Shown here piece after piece: positions 22,570-34,185 of a stretch of DNA of 64,000 nucleotides. The translations under genes were made by a program, and so were the position numbers. The DNA is taken from contig MNCI01014373.1 in the NCBI GenBank assembly GCA_015680685.1, positions 521,616-585,615 of the forward strand. Direction: 5' to 3'. Below the pieces are notes generated by a model that searched no databases, was not told where the DNA came from, and saw only the letters and a program-made list of their open reading frames with translations. Every line of letters starts with the position of its first letter. Position 1 is the stretch's first letter. The stretch comes from Gnetum montanum (taxonomy: Eukaryota > Streptophyta > Gnetopsida > Gnetales > Gnetaceae).

Positions 22570-23488
22570 TGATGAGTAGCGTTAAGTTGGCTACATCGAT
22601 GAGGCCTCATCGACACGGCCTCATCGATGAGGCCTAGTCAATGCATCTTACCATGCATCGACAAGGCCTTGTCGACATAGTGTTGACAATCAACTATAAA
22701 TAAGCATATGCAACTACATTTATGGCAAGTAGAGATTATAGTTGCAATAGAGCTCTACATTTTTTTCATTTGAAAGTTAGAATTTTCCCTCGAGTGCCCA
22801 TAGCAAGAGTCATTGAGTGTACGGATCTTTATTCGAGCATTGTTGTACCTGAGCATGATAGTGTGTGCAATAATAAAGATAAGATTTCTGATAAACCTTG
22901 CAGGACTTTGGATAGATTAGCTATTTCATTTATGTAATTATTGTTCTCAATTATTTATTAAATGTTTTCAATTACTTATTAAATATTTTCTAGTTATTAC
23001 ATTAATGAGGTAATTAAGCAAGATAGATTACACACATAAGTACGGTTGCTTCGAGTGTAACATGTATTTGCTTGGTAATCCCAGAAGTGTTATTGCTTAG
23101 TATGCCCAATAGCATAGCACTTGGTCACCTAGCAATGGATACATGGGTTTAGGATGTGTATGGAAAGTGGCATCAGATGCTTATGTTAGGATTAGTTAAA
23201 TGCTAGTTAATTAGTTAATATAGTTTAGTTAATCAAATCCCTTCAATCTACATTTTGAGCACCAAACTATAAAACACAAAATGATAAAAATTGGATGCCT
23301 CAATTATACTTAACCATACCAACAAATGTCACAAGTGTAATTGAAAAGATAATAATTGACCTTAGGGCCAAATTCACTTCCTAAAGGATTAGTGCACTAA
23401 AAATGATAAAGTCCATGGAATTCGACGGATTGTGCATGAACGCTTTGTGATTTGTATGGTTGGGTGTAGGGGTACTTTGCACTCATCA
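22570..23488 (+). repeat. 5' LTR of element B
   Basis: 919 bp from TGATGAGT to ACTCATCA, a perfect 8-bp terminal inverted repeat. U3 has a palindrome-rich array of GGCC(T/A) and CATCGA words (22600-22680), TATAAATA at 22695-22702 and AATAAA at 22872-22877. This sets the approximate U3, R and U5 order. Confidence 0.92.
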
Positions 23489-23489
23489 T

Positions 23490-23507
23490 TGGCATCATTG
23501 CCGGGGA
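23490..23507 (+). promoter_or_regulatory. Primer-binding site of B
   Basis: TGGCATCATTGCCGGGGA against the tRNA-Asp complement: 15 of 18 match, and all three differences are C-to-T or G-to-A. One base (T) separates it from the LTR. Confidence 0.85.
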
Positions 23508-23643
23508 CTTTCTTTCTGGAACGTGTGCTATTTAGGTCCAAGTAAATGCCATTAATATCATTATACAAACCTCAAGGTTAATATCATTCCCACTATACAT
23601 AGAGTTATAAAAGCACACTATTAATTTTTTCTTGTTTTTCAAA

Positions 23644-25450
23644 ATGTCTTCTTCTTCTTGCAAGCACAAAGATACCAAACCACCAATCCCATAAGAATGC
23701 AAAGTGGTATAGACTCATCCAGATGAGTTTGTGCCAAACTTCACCTTCATCCTACATCAGGATGAATAGATGCGATGATGTGATATGGAGGGTAATGTCA
23801 TCTTGCCCCCCAATCGATCTATTCTTGGGATGCTATTCAAAATGCTTAAGAAGTTGGGCATAGTAGATCTTCACGAAGAATACGTTGTGGATGGATATGA
23901 TACTCGAAACTACTGTCCCACTTAAACACAATGAAAATAAGATCAACATCAAGAGAAACTCCATGAAGCTACAAAGGGGAAACATTACACCAATCCCTTA
24001 TTCATACTAAATCAAGATGACACTGAGGATCCTCCTACTGAAGGTTCTTAACATGAATATTCTCCACCCCTTGATACTAGTGATGAGGGTGTGAACCTAA
24101 AATTGCAATCCACTATTCATAAATTGGGTTTACAAAAAAGTGGCAGCCAAGGTAGGGACTTGGGCAAGCACTACAATAGCAAGGGATCTAAGGATGGTGA
24201 TCATAATAAATGTAAGTGGTGGTGAACACCATGGTGGCAATGGCAATCCACCTTCCTCTTCATCCGATTCCAAACATTCCTATTCATCTGATAGTTCTCA
24301 TGGAAGCCGTTATTAAAAAAATTGTGATGAAGGTGATTAGCAAGACAATAATGATTGTGAAGGTTACCAAAATCGAAGGGGTGGCTAAAACCATCATTGA
24401 CATCATCAATGTAGTGATGATGAGGAACCTTTATTGGAGACTTGAAGCATGCTCAACATTGTAGAGGTAGTGATAATCCCAACCAAGCAAATGAAGGATA
24501 GTCGAATCAAGTGCCTAGACATGAACAATATTCCAAGACTTGAGGGGGGATACAATTCTAATCTGTAGATACATCTACAATCTTTTCATGATGCATGCAC
24601 CTTATAGAACATAGAGAATGAGTGGAAAAAACTAAAGCTTTTCCTAAGGATACTCATCAAAGAAGCTGAAAGTTGGTACCAATCGTTAGAGCCGAAATCT
24701 ATCCATGGATGGAGTACCATGCTAGAGCTATTTAATAACAAATATCATACATACTCTGGAGTGTCTAATCTGGGAAGGCAAATCCAAGGCTAGAAATAGG
24801 GAGCACATGAACCCTTAGATGCTGCCATAGGCCAGTACTATTCACTCTTACACCGATGCCCTCATCATGGTTATTCTTTGAGGGAACAACTTTGCCACAT
24901 CATAGATGGGCTTAGAGTAGAAACAAGAAGAATCCTTGGGGTGTATGCCCAAGGAAGATTTTTTGAACTAAGAGCTCATTAGATCCAGAGGCTAATTGAG
25001 TAGGTAGCAAAAGAAGAAGTTGAGCTACGAAAAAGGGAAAGTGCTGAAGAGTATGATAGGGACCCTTCCATCAAAAAACAAGAGGTCTGATTCTATAATG
25101 AGGAGGAGTTACCACTTTATGAAGTGGGAATAGAAAGACCTTGATTAACCAAAAATCTATTTTTGATATTTTAGCTAAGGTTGACAAGTTATGGGACTCT
25201 TTGGATGAAAAATTTTAGACTTCCTTGAAGATTGCTGAAGAATCCAAAGAGAAAAATAATGATCATAATCGCAAGAGGTGAAAAGAAGTTGAACGTGCCT
25301 ACCAAAGAAGTAAGGGCAAAGCTATTGCAGTAGAGGAAGTTGTCAAGTTTGACTCTGATGATGAAACAAAATGTGACTTCTATCAATACAAACATCCAAA
25401 GGGATGTTGCACTGTAGTATCACACTTACAAGAGTCTAGGGTGTACACAT
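23644..25450 (+). pseudogene. gag of element B
   Basis: It starts ATGTCTTCTTC (MSSSSCKHKD). The retrotransposon gag core is readable around 24580-25080: WKKLKLFLRILIKEAESWYQ, then MLELFNNKYH and QYYSLLHRCPHHGYSLREQL. A Lys/Glu-rich segment follows. Stops and at least one frameshift (near 24220-24470) break it. Confidence 0.75.
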
Positions 25451-25779
25451 TAAATCCTTGCCTAGCACGTAGGAAAGCTCTAAGACAATTTCCTTACCCT
25501 CAAGGTAATCCAAGGCAGTTCCACTAACAATAATAAGAAGCTTACTACCCAAGTGAAACTCCTTCACAACCTTATGAACAATACCAACAGCGGTACCAAC
25601 CACAATCATGGGGAATGCCACCACCAAGGCAACAGTACCCTTATAGGAAACTAGATCTATACGAGCACTATGTTCAACAACACATCTCCCCTAGTAGTTC
25701 TACACATCATACATCATTTCAACATCACTATTACCCTCCAGAGTATCATTGAACACAAGGGGAAAAGAAGGTGAAAAAC

Positions 25780-28700
25780 TACAAAAGTGACTTCCCCATC
25801 ATTATGAGAAGAGCTTAGTTAAGTATGGTTGATGAAAGAATGAGTATAAAGGACCTATCTTTAGAAATATCCAAGGAAAATTAACTAGGCAAGATTGAGA
25901 AGGAGCGTATTCCATGCATCATGTATAGTGATAATGGGTGCAATTATGTGCAAAATATTTTTTCTATTAAAAGTACATACATTAAGGCATGCAATTAGTG
26001 TGTGCAAGAGATCAATATTCAAAGGTGTCTATATGTAGCATCCACAAAGCAGGAGGGCACTCAGTGGCTGATAGCTAACTTAGATAGTAGAACCATATGC
26101 ATGGAGCCAATTGAGAGCCTAACATGTGCATATGTTAAAGGCATGGATAAAATTGAATAATTTTATTCCCAACTCTTTGATGAAGATGATGATAACTGTT
26201 GGGGAGAGTTGGAAATCCTTGATCACTTCAAGTAGGTGCCTCTAGAACTAAAAACTTTACCAGCTGGTATGGAGTATTCATTTATGAAGAATGGTAAAAT
26301 GGTCATAATTAATGCCAAAGTTGCTCTTGAATAAAAAGACAAGTTGTTGAAGGTGGTGAATAAATGGTCAACAACCTTTGCTTGGTCATATCCAAAGTTA
26401 ACAAGAATCGATCCAAGGATATGCTAGCATTGCATTTACACTGACCTAACCATGGAGCCTAAAAGGTAGTTGCAGAGGTAGCTAAATCCCAAATTGAAGC
26501 AAATTGTCAAGGAGGAAATAGAACAACTCCTTAAGGTAGGGTTCATCTATCCAATTACAAATAGTGAGTGGGTTACCCCACTCGTAATTGTACCAAAGAA
26601 GGATCGCAAATGATGGGTTTGCATTGACTTCAAGCTGTTTAATATGGCAACATTAAAAGATCACTTTCATTTGCCATTTGTAGATCAAGTGTTAGACATC
26701 ACATCTGGGCATTGTTATTATAGTTTCTTGGATGGTTATAGTGGTTATAACCATATCCAAATTATGCCAAAAGATCAGACCAAAACATAATTCATGAGTT
26801 CCTAGGGTACTTTTGCATATTGTAAGATGTCATTTGGTTTGTGCAATGCCCCTGCAACCTTTCAACACTTGGTCCTTATTATTTTTCAATAGTAGATTGG
26901 TAGTGGTGTTGATGTCTTCATGGATGACTTTTTCACCTATGGAGCTACCTTTGAGCAAGCCTTGGACCAACTTGAGCAAGTACTAAAGTGATGTGTAGAG
27001 ACAAACCTACAGCTCAATTGGCAAAAGAGCCATCTCATGGTCCAAGAAGGCATTGTGCTAGGGCACCAAATTTCACAGAAATGAATTGAGGTAGACCCAG
27101 AAAAGAGAAGGATCATCCAAGAAATAACACGTCAACCAGAGACCATTAAAGATGTTCAGTCATTCCTTGGATACAATGGCTATTACCAGAAATTTATAGA
27201 GAATTTCTCTAAGATCACAAAGCCGTTCGTAGGGCTTACAAAGAAAGATGCAGCTTTCATTTGGACCAAGGAAGGTGAACACACATTCCAATAATTAAAG
27301 GAGAAACTCATAGAAACACCAATCATACAAGTACTATATTGGTCCAAACCATTCCATATCATGATAGATGCATCTAACTATGCTTTGGGAGCAGTGCTCA
27401 TGCAAATGGATGATAAGAAATGTCAATATTACATGCACTATGCAAGTCGAAGCATTGTGGGAGCATAGTTAAATAAGACCACCATGAAGAAAGAATTAAT
27501 GGCAGTGGTGTACATGCTAGAAAAGTTTAGGCACTATGTGCTTGGTTACAAAGTATTTGTGTATATGGACCACAATGTAATCCGCTTCCTCATGATCAAT
27601 TTGATGGTGAGTCCCCATGTTATATGGTGGCTGGTGATTTTGTAGGAATTTGATCTTACTATGGTGGATCAAAAAGGAACTAAGAATGTGGTTACTGACC
27701 ACCTTTCATACTTAAGATGGGATAATAAAGAGGAGGAGAGCCTGCTCTTTGATTAGTTTCTAGACAAACTCCTCTTTACAAGAGCAATTAGTGAACAAAT
27801 ACCTATAAAAGCAACATGGTATAATGATATCCTCACATATCTTCTCACTCAGGAAATGCCACAAGACTTGAATTTTAGAAAGAAGCAACAGTTTCTTCAT
27901 TAGGCCAAATACTTCATAGAAATCAATGGACACCTTTATAAGGTGTGTGCCGATGGCCTAATTCATTGGTGTGTCCCTCATGAAGATCAACTACGCATTC
28001 TACAAGATGCTTACGAAGGACCTTGTGGAGGCCACTATGCATAGAGATGCATGACCATAAAAATCCTGATGGTAGGATACTATTGGCCTACAATCTTTAG
28101 GGATTCTCACTAGTTCATCAAGTCTTGTGAATGTTGTCAATGTGACTAGGGGGGATGACTGCTCGCATGGAAGGTCCTCAACAATGGATTCAACCACTGG
28201 AACCTTTCGACATATGGGGAATTGACTTCATCACATCCATGTTCAATGGAAAGGCATATATTATAGTAGCAACTAACTATTCCAAAAAATGGGTAGAAGT
28301 AATAGTCATTACTAATTGTATATGATCCACTATTGCCAAATTTATACAAGAAAACATCATGAATAGGTTTGGGTGCCACACTCACTAATTTCTAATAATG
28401 GAACTCATTTCATAGTTTCCACATTTAGAAAGTTAATGCAATGCTTAGGGCTAGAACATAAATTAATAACACCTTACCACCCCCAAGCCAATGGTCAAGC
28501 AAAGGTAACCAACTAGGAGATTACAAAAATACTAACGCAAACCATTAGCAAGTATAGGAAGAATTGGAGTATAAAGCTTACTGATGCTCTCTAGGCTTAT
28601 CATTCAACTTGGAAACTTCTTATTGGCTATTCTCTCTCCAAGTTAGTGTATGGAAAACTTCTAATGCTCTTGATTCAATCCAAGCTCTGTACACTCTAAA

Positions 28701-29125
28701 TAGCTTGTGATCTAAACCTTGACCTAAGTTTAGCATAGAAGGAAAGATTAATCAATCTAAACATGTTAGACAAAAATCGATTAGTGGCCTTATTCTTAAA
28801 TGAGGTGAACAAGGAATTTAGCAAGCAATGTCATGACCTTAGATTAGGAAAGTAAAACTTCAACCTAGAGATAAGGTTCTCTACTGGAACCCTACACATG
28901 TACCCCAAAAGATAAAATTCCAAACATTGTGGGAGGGACCTTACATAATTGATCAAACCTTTCCCTTTGGGGCCATGTTAATCTACAACCTAATTGCCCA
29001 AATAAAAAGTAGTTGGTCAACATCTAACAAGTAAAGCCTTTCCTAGAACCAAAACAGGCCAGTGCAACTACTGCCTTAGTGAATGGACAACCACACTCTA
29101 TTTTTCAAATCTCCTCCTTCCAACT
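25780..29125 (+). pseudogene. pol of element B (reverse transcriptase, RNase H, integrase)
   Basis: Domains in order with broken frames. The reverse transcriptase has EEIEQLLKVGFIYPI (26515), SFLDGYSGYNHIQI (26722), KMSFGLCNAPATFQ and the catalytic FMDDFF (about 26917-26934). RNase H has IMIDASNYALGAVLM (27358). The integrase has an HHCC-like segment ending KSCECCQC (about 28120), a core with GIDFITSMFNGKAYIIVA (28220), and PYHPQANGQAKVTN (28480), where Lys replaces the usual catalytic Glu. I could not identify a clear aspartic protease active site between gag and the reverse transcriptase. The reverse transcriptase, RNase H, integrase order is that of Ty3/gypsy elements. Not functional. Confidence 0.85.
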
Positions 29126-29859
29126 TAGTTGTGGGGGAGATGACCATCAGTTTTTTTTTTTACTTTTTTTTTTCACGTTTTTGATTTTTACAAATGATTT
29201 ATTTTACAAATTTTTGATTTTTCAAATTTTTCTAATGTTATACCATCTTTAGTACCTTTGAACCTTCTTGAGTATTTTACACTTTCTTATATATTTTACT
29301 TTGTTTTGTTTTATTTAAGTATGATATTTTCTCATTTTTGTTAATAAAGAGTGCTTTATTATCACATGACAAAATGCCACTGCTGTTGTTTACTAATGAT
29401 TTGATGACTTTGACATGGTTTATTTTCTCATGGAACAAGCAGTCAGTCCATGTCATCCACCCATCCAATGAACTCTATGGTTTTCCTTGTTCTGGAAATG
29501 TGAGGTCCCTTTCATTAAAGAAACCTTTAATCAATCGGTTACCTTGGTAGTTCTGGAATTAGGAAGGATTCAAAGGTTTGAAAAGAATGTGACTTCAAGG
29601 GGACTCAACACTTTTTGTACTCTTCTACTTGCTTGAGTGCTTGAGTGTTTTTTACAAACTTCTTACCATTCCACATCAACCACTAATAGGAAGTCAAATA
29701 AAATCGTTGCATGGTGTGGTTTCCATTAAAAAAAACTATGAAAATTCAAAGCACACCCCTTGGTCAAATAAGTTAGGCTACAAGCTCTAGTTATGAAACT
29801 CGAACAACATGCACCTATGCTTGAAGGTTCCTTCTAACTAAGCGCCCCCCGCCTCTGTC

Positions 29860-29879
29860 NNNNNNNNNNNNNNNNNNNN
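29860..29879. other. Assembly gap (20 N)
   Basis: Run of 20 N inside the non-coding linker of B. Confidence 1.
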
Positions 29880-30590
29880 CTTCCTACTTCTCTTTTCTTC
29901 CCTTTGTGGAATGGTGGTTGTTTTGTGGAAGCATTCTTGTGTCCCGAGTGGGTGGATCGATCTTGGAGTGGCAATGTGAAGTCATTGACAACAAATGTGG
30001 ATTGAGGATGGAACTTCTAGGGTCATTTTAAACACAAATTCCACAAGGGATTTCTTATGACCTCAATTCAAAACTCCATTCACCTTCTCTATCATCCATC
30101 CATGTTGCCATAATTCAACTTATTGTTGGGTTCTATGTTATGCTCTATGTCTTGGTCTGATGTGTTGGGATTCTTGAGTAGATTCTTTTGGGTTGGTCCT
30201 TAACATTTCATGACCATTAATCAACTTTGGGGCCCACAGACTCTTCAATTGAGGTTATGTAAGGGCAAAAAGTTCATGAGCCTACTATGGGGAGGATCCA
30301 TTTGCATAGCTTTTGGCTTGATTGGTTAAGATTCCTTACCTTTGACATCGCTACAATCCTATCTTTCACATACTCCATTGAGTATTTGCTCAGTGCTCCT
30401 TAATCTTTCATTTCATTCATCCACTATATCAAATATTCTCCATTTTTCTAGATTTATGAGCTTCAACATCCTCTTCTTATGTTTTCATATTATTCCTAGT
30501 CCTTTAAGCTTTCATTTGATTCCAATTTCATCCAAAAATTCCTTGTACTTTCAAAGTTTGACTAAAGTCAACAAAAGTCAATGATGGTCA

Positions 30591-30660
30591 TTGACTGCAT
30601 CGACGAGGCCTTGTCAACTAGGCCTTACTAACATAGTGTGTATAGCCTATATATACGACC
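30591..30660 (+). promoter_or_regulatory. Internal U3-like segment upstream of B's second ORF
   Basis: TGCATCGACGAGGCCTTGTC, then ACATAGTGT and CCTATATATACG (TATATATA 30647-30654), parallels the LTR U3 (TGCATCGACAAGGCCTTGTC, ACATAGTGT, then CTATAAATA at 22655-22702). It lies about 470 bp before the second ORF's ATG. Element A has a TATA box in the matching place. It probably serves as an internal promoter for the second ORF. Confidence 0.5.
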
Positions 30661-31123
30661 TAGCACTTAGGAATTTTTTACAAATTTCTCATAACACACG
30701 AGGATTTTTTGTAATTTTTCAAAGCCCAAAACCTTCTAGAGCTCATAACTTCCCAACTATTTCTCCAAATCACTCTATTTTTTGATCCTGCACTTATCGG
30801 AGGTAAGATCTTTATCGTGGGAGCCACAAACCTTAAAGTTTCTAATGAAAAATTGATGAAAATTTTTGGAAATTTTTCTAACTCCCCCAAAGGGTTGATA
30901 ACCTTCACAACATATAAACATCAACTTTTTCAATAGTTAACCCTTCCACTAATCTCCAGGATGATTTATTAATGATAATACATAAATTAATGATAATTGG
31001 ATTAATTAAATTAGCCATAGTCATAACTTAGTCAAGTGTAACTATCCTTAAGAGAAAAGGTATCCCAATTATGTTAAAAGTTACACAACAATTGCTAATC
31101 CATGGTCTTATTATGATTACATA

Positions 31124-33930
31124 TGGCACCAAAGAAAAAACATTCATAGAAAGGAGAACCTTCGTAAGCACAAGAGAAGTAACTCAAAGCTAGAAGGGGC
31201 CAGCAAGAACAAGGCCAAGAACTACCAGAGGCAACCCATACAATGGGACCTTTTCATGAGAAGCCCAAAGTGCAATTTGTCTGATAGGTTCCGAAAGAAG
31301 AAGTGTTGATGAAACAATTCCAATGAGGAGAAGTGCTTGGACCTATGCCAAGGCTTAAGGTCACTTTGACTCAAGCTTGCCTAGATATCATGAAGTCCTG
31401 AGAGATCCAAAGATTAGTTCTTCAAGAGATAAACTTTGGATCATTTTTGGAGAAAGCCCTAGAGGATGTCAAGACACAATTGCAAACCTCTCCTATGTTG
31501 CTAGTTATCACATCTAGTGGGGAATGGTACATGGGAGAAACATATCTTGTTTGGAATAGCTAAAGGCTAGGGCCCGTTGTCAAGATCAAGGATATTCAAG
31601 TGTCCTATTCAGCAGAAGCTATTGCACAAGCACTTAGGTTGCTTGATACAGGAATGCAGCTGGCAAAACTATCCACAAAAGGTGATCCTGAGACCAAGAG
31701 GGAGTGGACCCAATGATGCTACAAGGTGGATCATAAGGAGTATGGTGTGCTCACATCAGTGATGCAAATTTATTTCAAGATTGTGGCCTATCACCTCAAT
31801 CCAACAATGAGGCCAACCAAGGTAACCACCTTCTCTGTTCGAGCGTGCATCGCTCTAAGTGGAAAATTTCCTATTAACCTTCCATAGCTTATCTACATAG
31901 AGATCAAGAAGCACTTTAAGGAGAATGAACATAGAAGGAAGACCTTACCCTTTCCATGCCTCATTAAAAAACTTTGCAAGAGGGCAGGCATTATTCATTA
32001 CTTAAATGATATCCTTAGGCATGCTCCCTTGGCTTCATGATCAAAAATTATGAAAGATAAAATGCTAGCTATAACTCAAGAAGAGGAGTAGCCACCACCA
32101 ACACCCACTTAAGAAACAATATTAGAGGCCCATGTAGTCCTTGAGCATTTGCGTCAAATTTGAGAATAGCTCTTGAGTGAACAAGAGCAACAAGTAGGAA
32201 TGAGTGGGGCAAATCCATCTATGTATTGACCAGTAATGAGTCACCTTAATGAGGTGGCTTAAATAGTCAACCATATGGAGAGGGGTGGCACAATCTTCTA
32301 TACCCAACAAACATAGTTGCATGTGAGGTCAAATTTCAACACTCAAGATGTGACGGTGTCTCTATCAACATGCCATCTATTTCCAGAAATCTCTATGAAT
32401 GCTGCCACTTTCTTGGTGCGGTTGGAGGAAGGTGAAGAAGCAACTGTCTTGGTGATGTAGCATCATTGGCAGGAGATAGCAGCTGAAGTGGTGGCTGACC
32501 ATGTAGTAGAAGCATTGAATGCACTAGTAGCATCTATACTAGATATATCTATGCTTTGAGATGCATAGACATCTGCAGGCATGATCAATGAAAAGTTAGA
32601 TGCAGCCCAGCATGAAAAGTTGCTGCAACCAATGGTGGGAATCAGGCAACTGACTCTAGATATTTTTGATCTTCTAGAGAACATCACTGCAACCTAGTTA
32701 GAGCTACTAAACACAACGGGTAGATGCATTATTTTGAAGGGGCAACTAGAAATGGCTCAAGAGCAAAATTAACATTTGGCTATGGAAGTTGCCAAACTTT
32801 GTGCCTAACTTGCAAATCAAGCAATCATCAGCCTAGCAATGACAAGAGATGAAGCTATCAAACAACTTCAAGAACAATTTCAAAAGGGTAAGGAGGAGGT
32901 AGTGATGGCCATATTTATACAATCTGTAGTAGAAGCTGAAACTTACTCAATCCAAAAGGACTTGAATCAGATGTGCAAGGAGAATGAAACGTTGGCCGTA
33001 TAAAATCATCACCTATGAAATGTTGATGCTCAGAAAGATCAAATGCAAGAATTCATTCATCAATAATAAGAGAAGCTTGCTAGGGTAAACATTGAACTGA
33101 GGAGATTGGCTGTAGAAAATTATAATCTATCAATGAAGGAAGTGCATGCTTTTCACCAGAAATTGGCCATTGAGATCATTGCCTGGAAGAATAAAGCCCT
33201 CAAATTTGAGAAAGTGAAGAATCACTAGAAGGACCAGGTTGGCCTATAAAAAGAAGTGAATGAAAAACAAATTCAGATGATGAAGGTGAAACTAAATGAA
33301 GCCCTTCAGCAACTCTAACAAGAAAGAGAGGTGAAAACCTATCATTAATGGGATCAATGCTTGCAACAAAGTAGAGATCCACTTAAAGGAGTTGCAAACG
33401 AGGAGATGATAAAGTACATGGAGTTGGCCAATCTCTAATATGCAAACCTGGTAATGCTGATAGCTAGACGACCATAGTTAGAATTAGAACAATAAGTGGC
33501 TAGCTTGTATCTATTATACAAGGTGGAGTTCAAGCATCATGAAGACACCAAGTAGAAGCTTGAGACTACAAATGCTAAACTTGAAATTCTCAGAGCCAAA
33601 TTCAGAGATCAACAATCTATCGTTGAGAACCTAATTGGATGGATGAATGACTACTAGGAGCTGAAGAACACAATCAAGACATTTGACATTGAATGCAAAT
33701 AGTTTGCTACCTGGATTGTTAATGCAAAGGATTTGTTTCTAGCAATCCTGTGTCCTTGGGATGGTGCATGATCCTTGGAGTAAGGAGGAGAAAATGAAAG
33801 CACTATTGGATATTTTCTGCCTTCTGCCTGAAGTTGCAGTAGCAATAGGATAGCTATAGCCACCTCAACTACCTGTGTGTGAAGCTAGTGAAGGTCCCTT
33901 GAAGCCTTAGGAACCACCACCGCCTAGGAC
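31124..33930 (+). pseudogene. Second ORF of element B
   Basis: It starts ATGGCACCAAAGAAAAAA (MAPKKK). Readable blocks: LVLQEINFGSFLEKAL (31417), YFKIVAYHLNPTMRPTK (about 31771-31820) and LPFPCLIKKLCKRAGIIH (about 31948-32000), which resemble the 'putative plant transposon protein' domain. Next are the helical block VVEALNAL / LTLDIFDLLENI (32500-32690), a coiled coil over about 32730-33720, and SKEEKMKALLDIFCLLPEVA (33779-33838). The order matches A and C2. It has many stops, mostly TAG or TAA at Gln positions and TAG or TGA at Trp or Arg positions. The product's role is unknown. By position it corresponds to the extra ORF of Athila-group elements. Confidence 0.72.
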
Positions 33931-34174
33931 CGTCTGATCTTCTCTAATAAGCTTCACACCATCAAGGAACATGCTATCTAAGTTTTGAAGAGTTGATTCA
34001 TGGTGTTTAATTTTGTGTCTTGAATACCTTCATTCTTTGTAATGTGTGGATCTGTACACCTGGGCACTCCATTTTTTATCAAGTCAATTAGTTTGTTTTA
34101 TTCGAAGTAAGTTAATCAATAATTTCATACCTTCCTAATTTTGTAAATGAACTCGAGGATGAGTTTTCATTTAG

Positions 34175-34185
34175 TCGTGGGGGTA
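34175..34185 (+). promoter_or_regulatory. Polypurine tract of B
   Basis: GTCGTGGGGGTA-like tract touching the 3' LTR. It differs from the C2 motif by one T-to-C change. Confidence 0.85.

Larger units (their letters stand above)
29126..31123 (+). other. Non-coding linker of B between pol and the second ORF
   Basis: It opens with TTAGTTGTGGGGGAGATGA (29127-29145), strikingly like the 3' polypurine tract. An AT-rich stretch, a 20-N gap (29860-29879) and the internal U3-like segment (30591-30660) follow. Small open frames (29338-29550, 30342-30584) show no domain. Confidence 0.6.

Noticed and set aside
31124-33930. Second ORF as a true retroviral envelope gene
   Set aside because: I see no signal peptide, fusion peptide or transmembrane segment. 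The sequence is mostly a soluble-looking domain followed by coiled coil.
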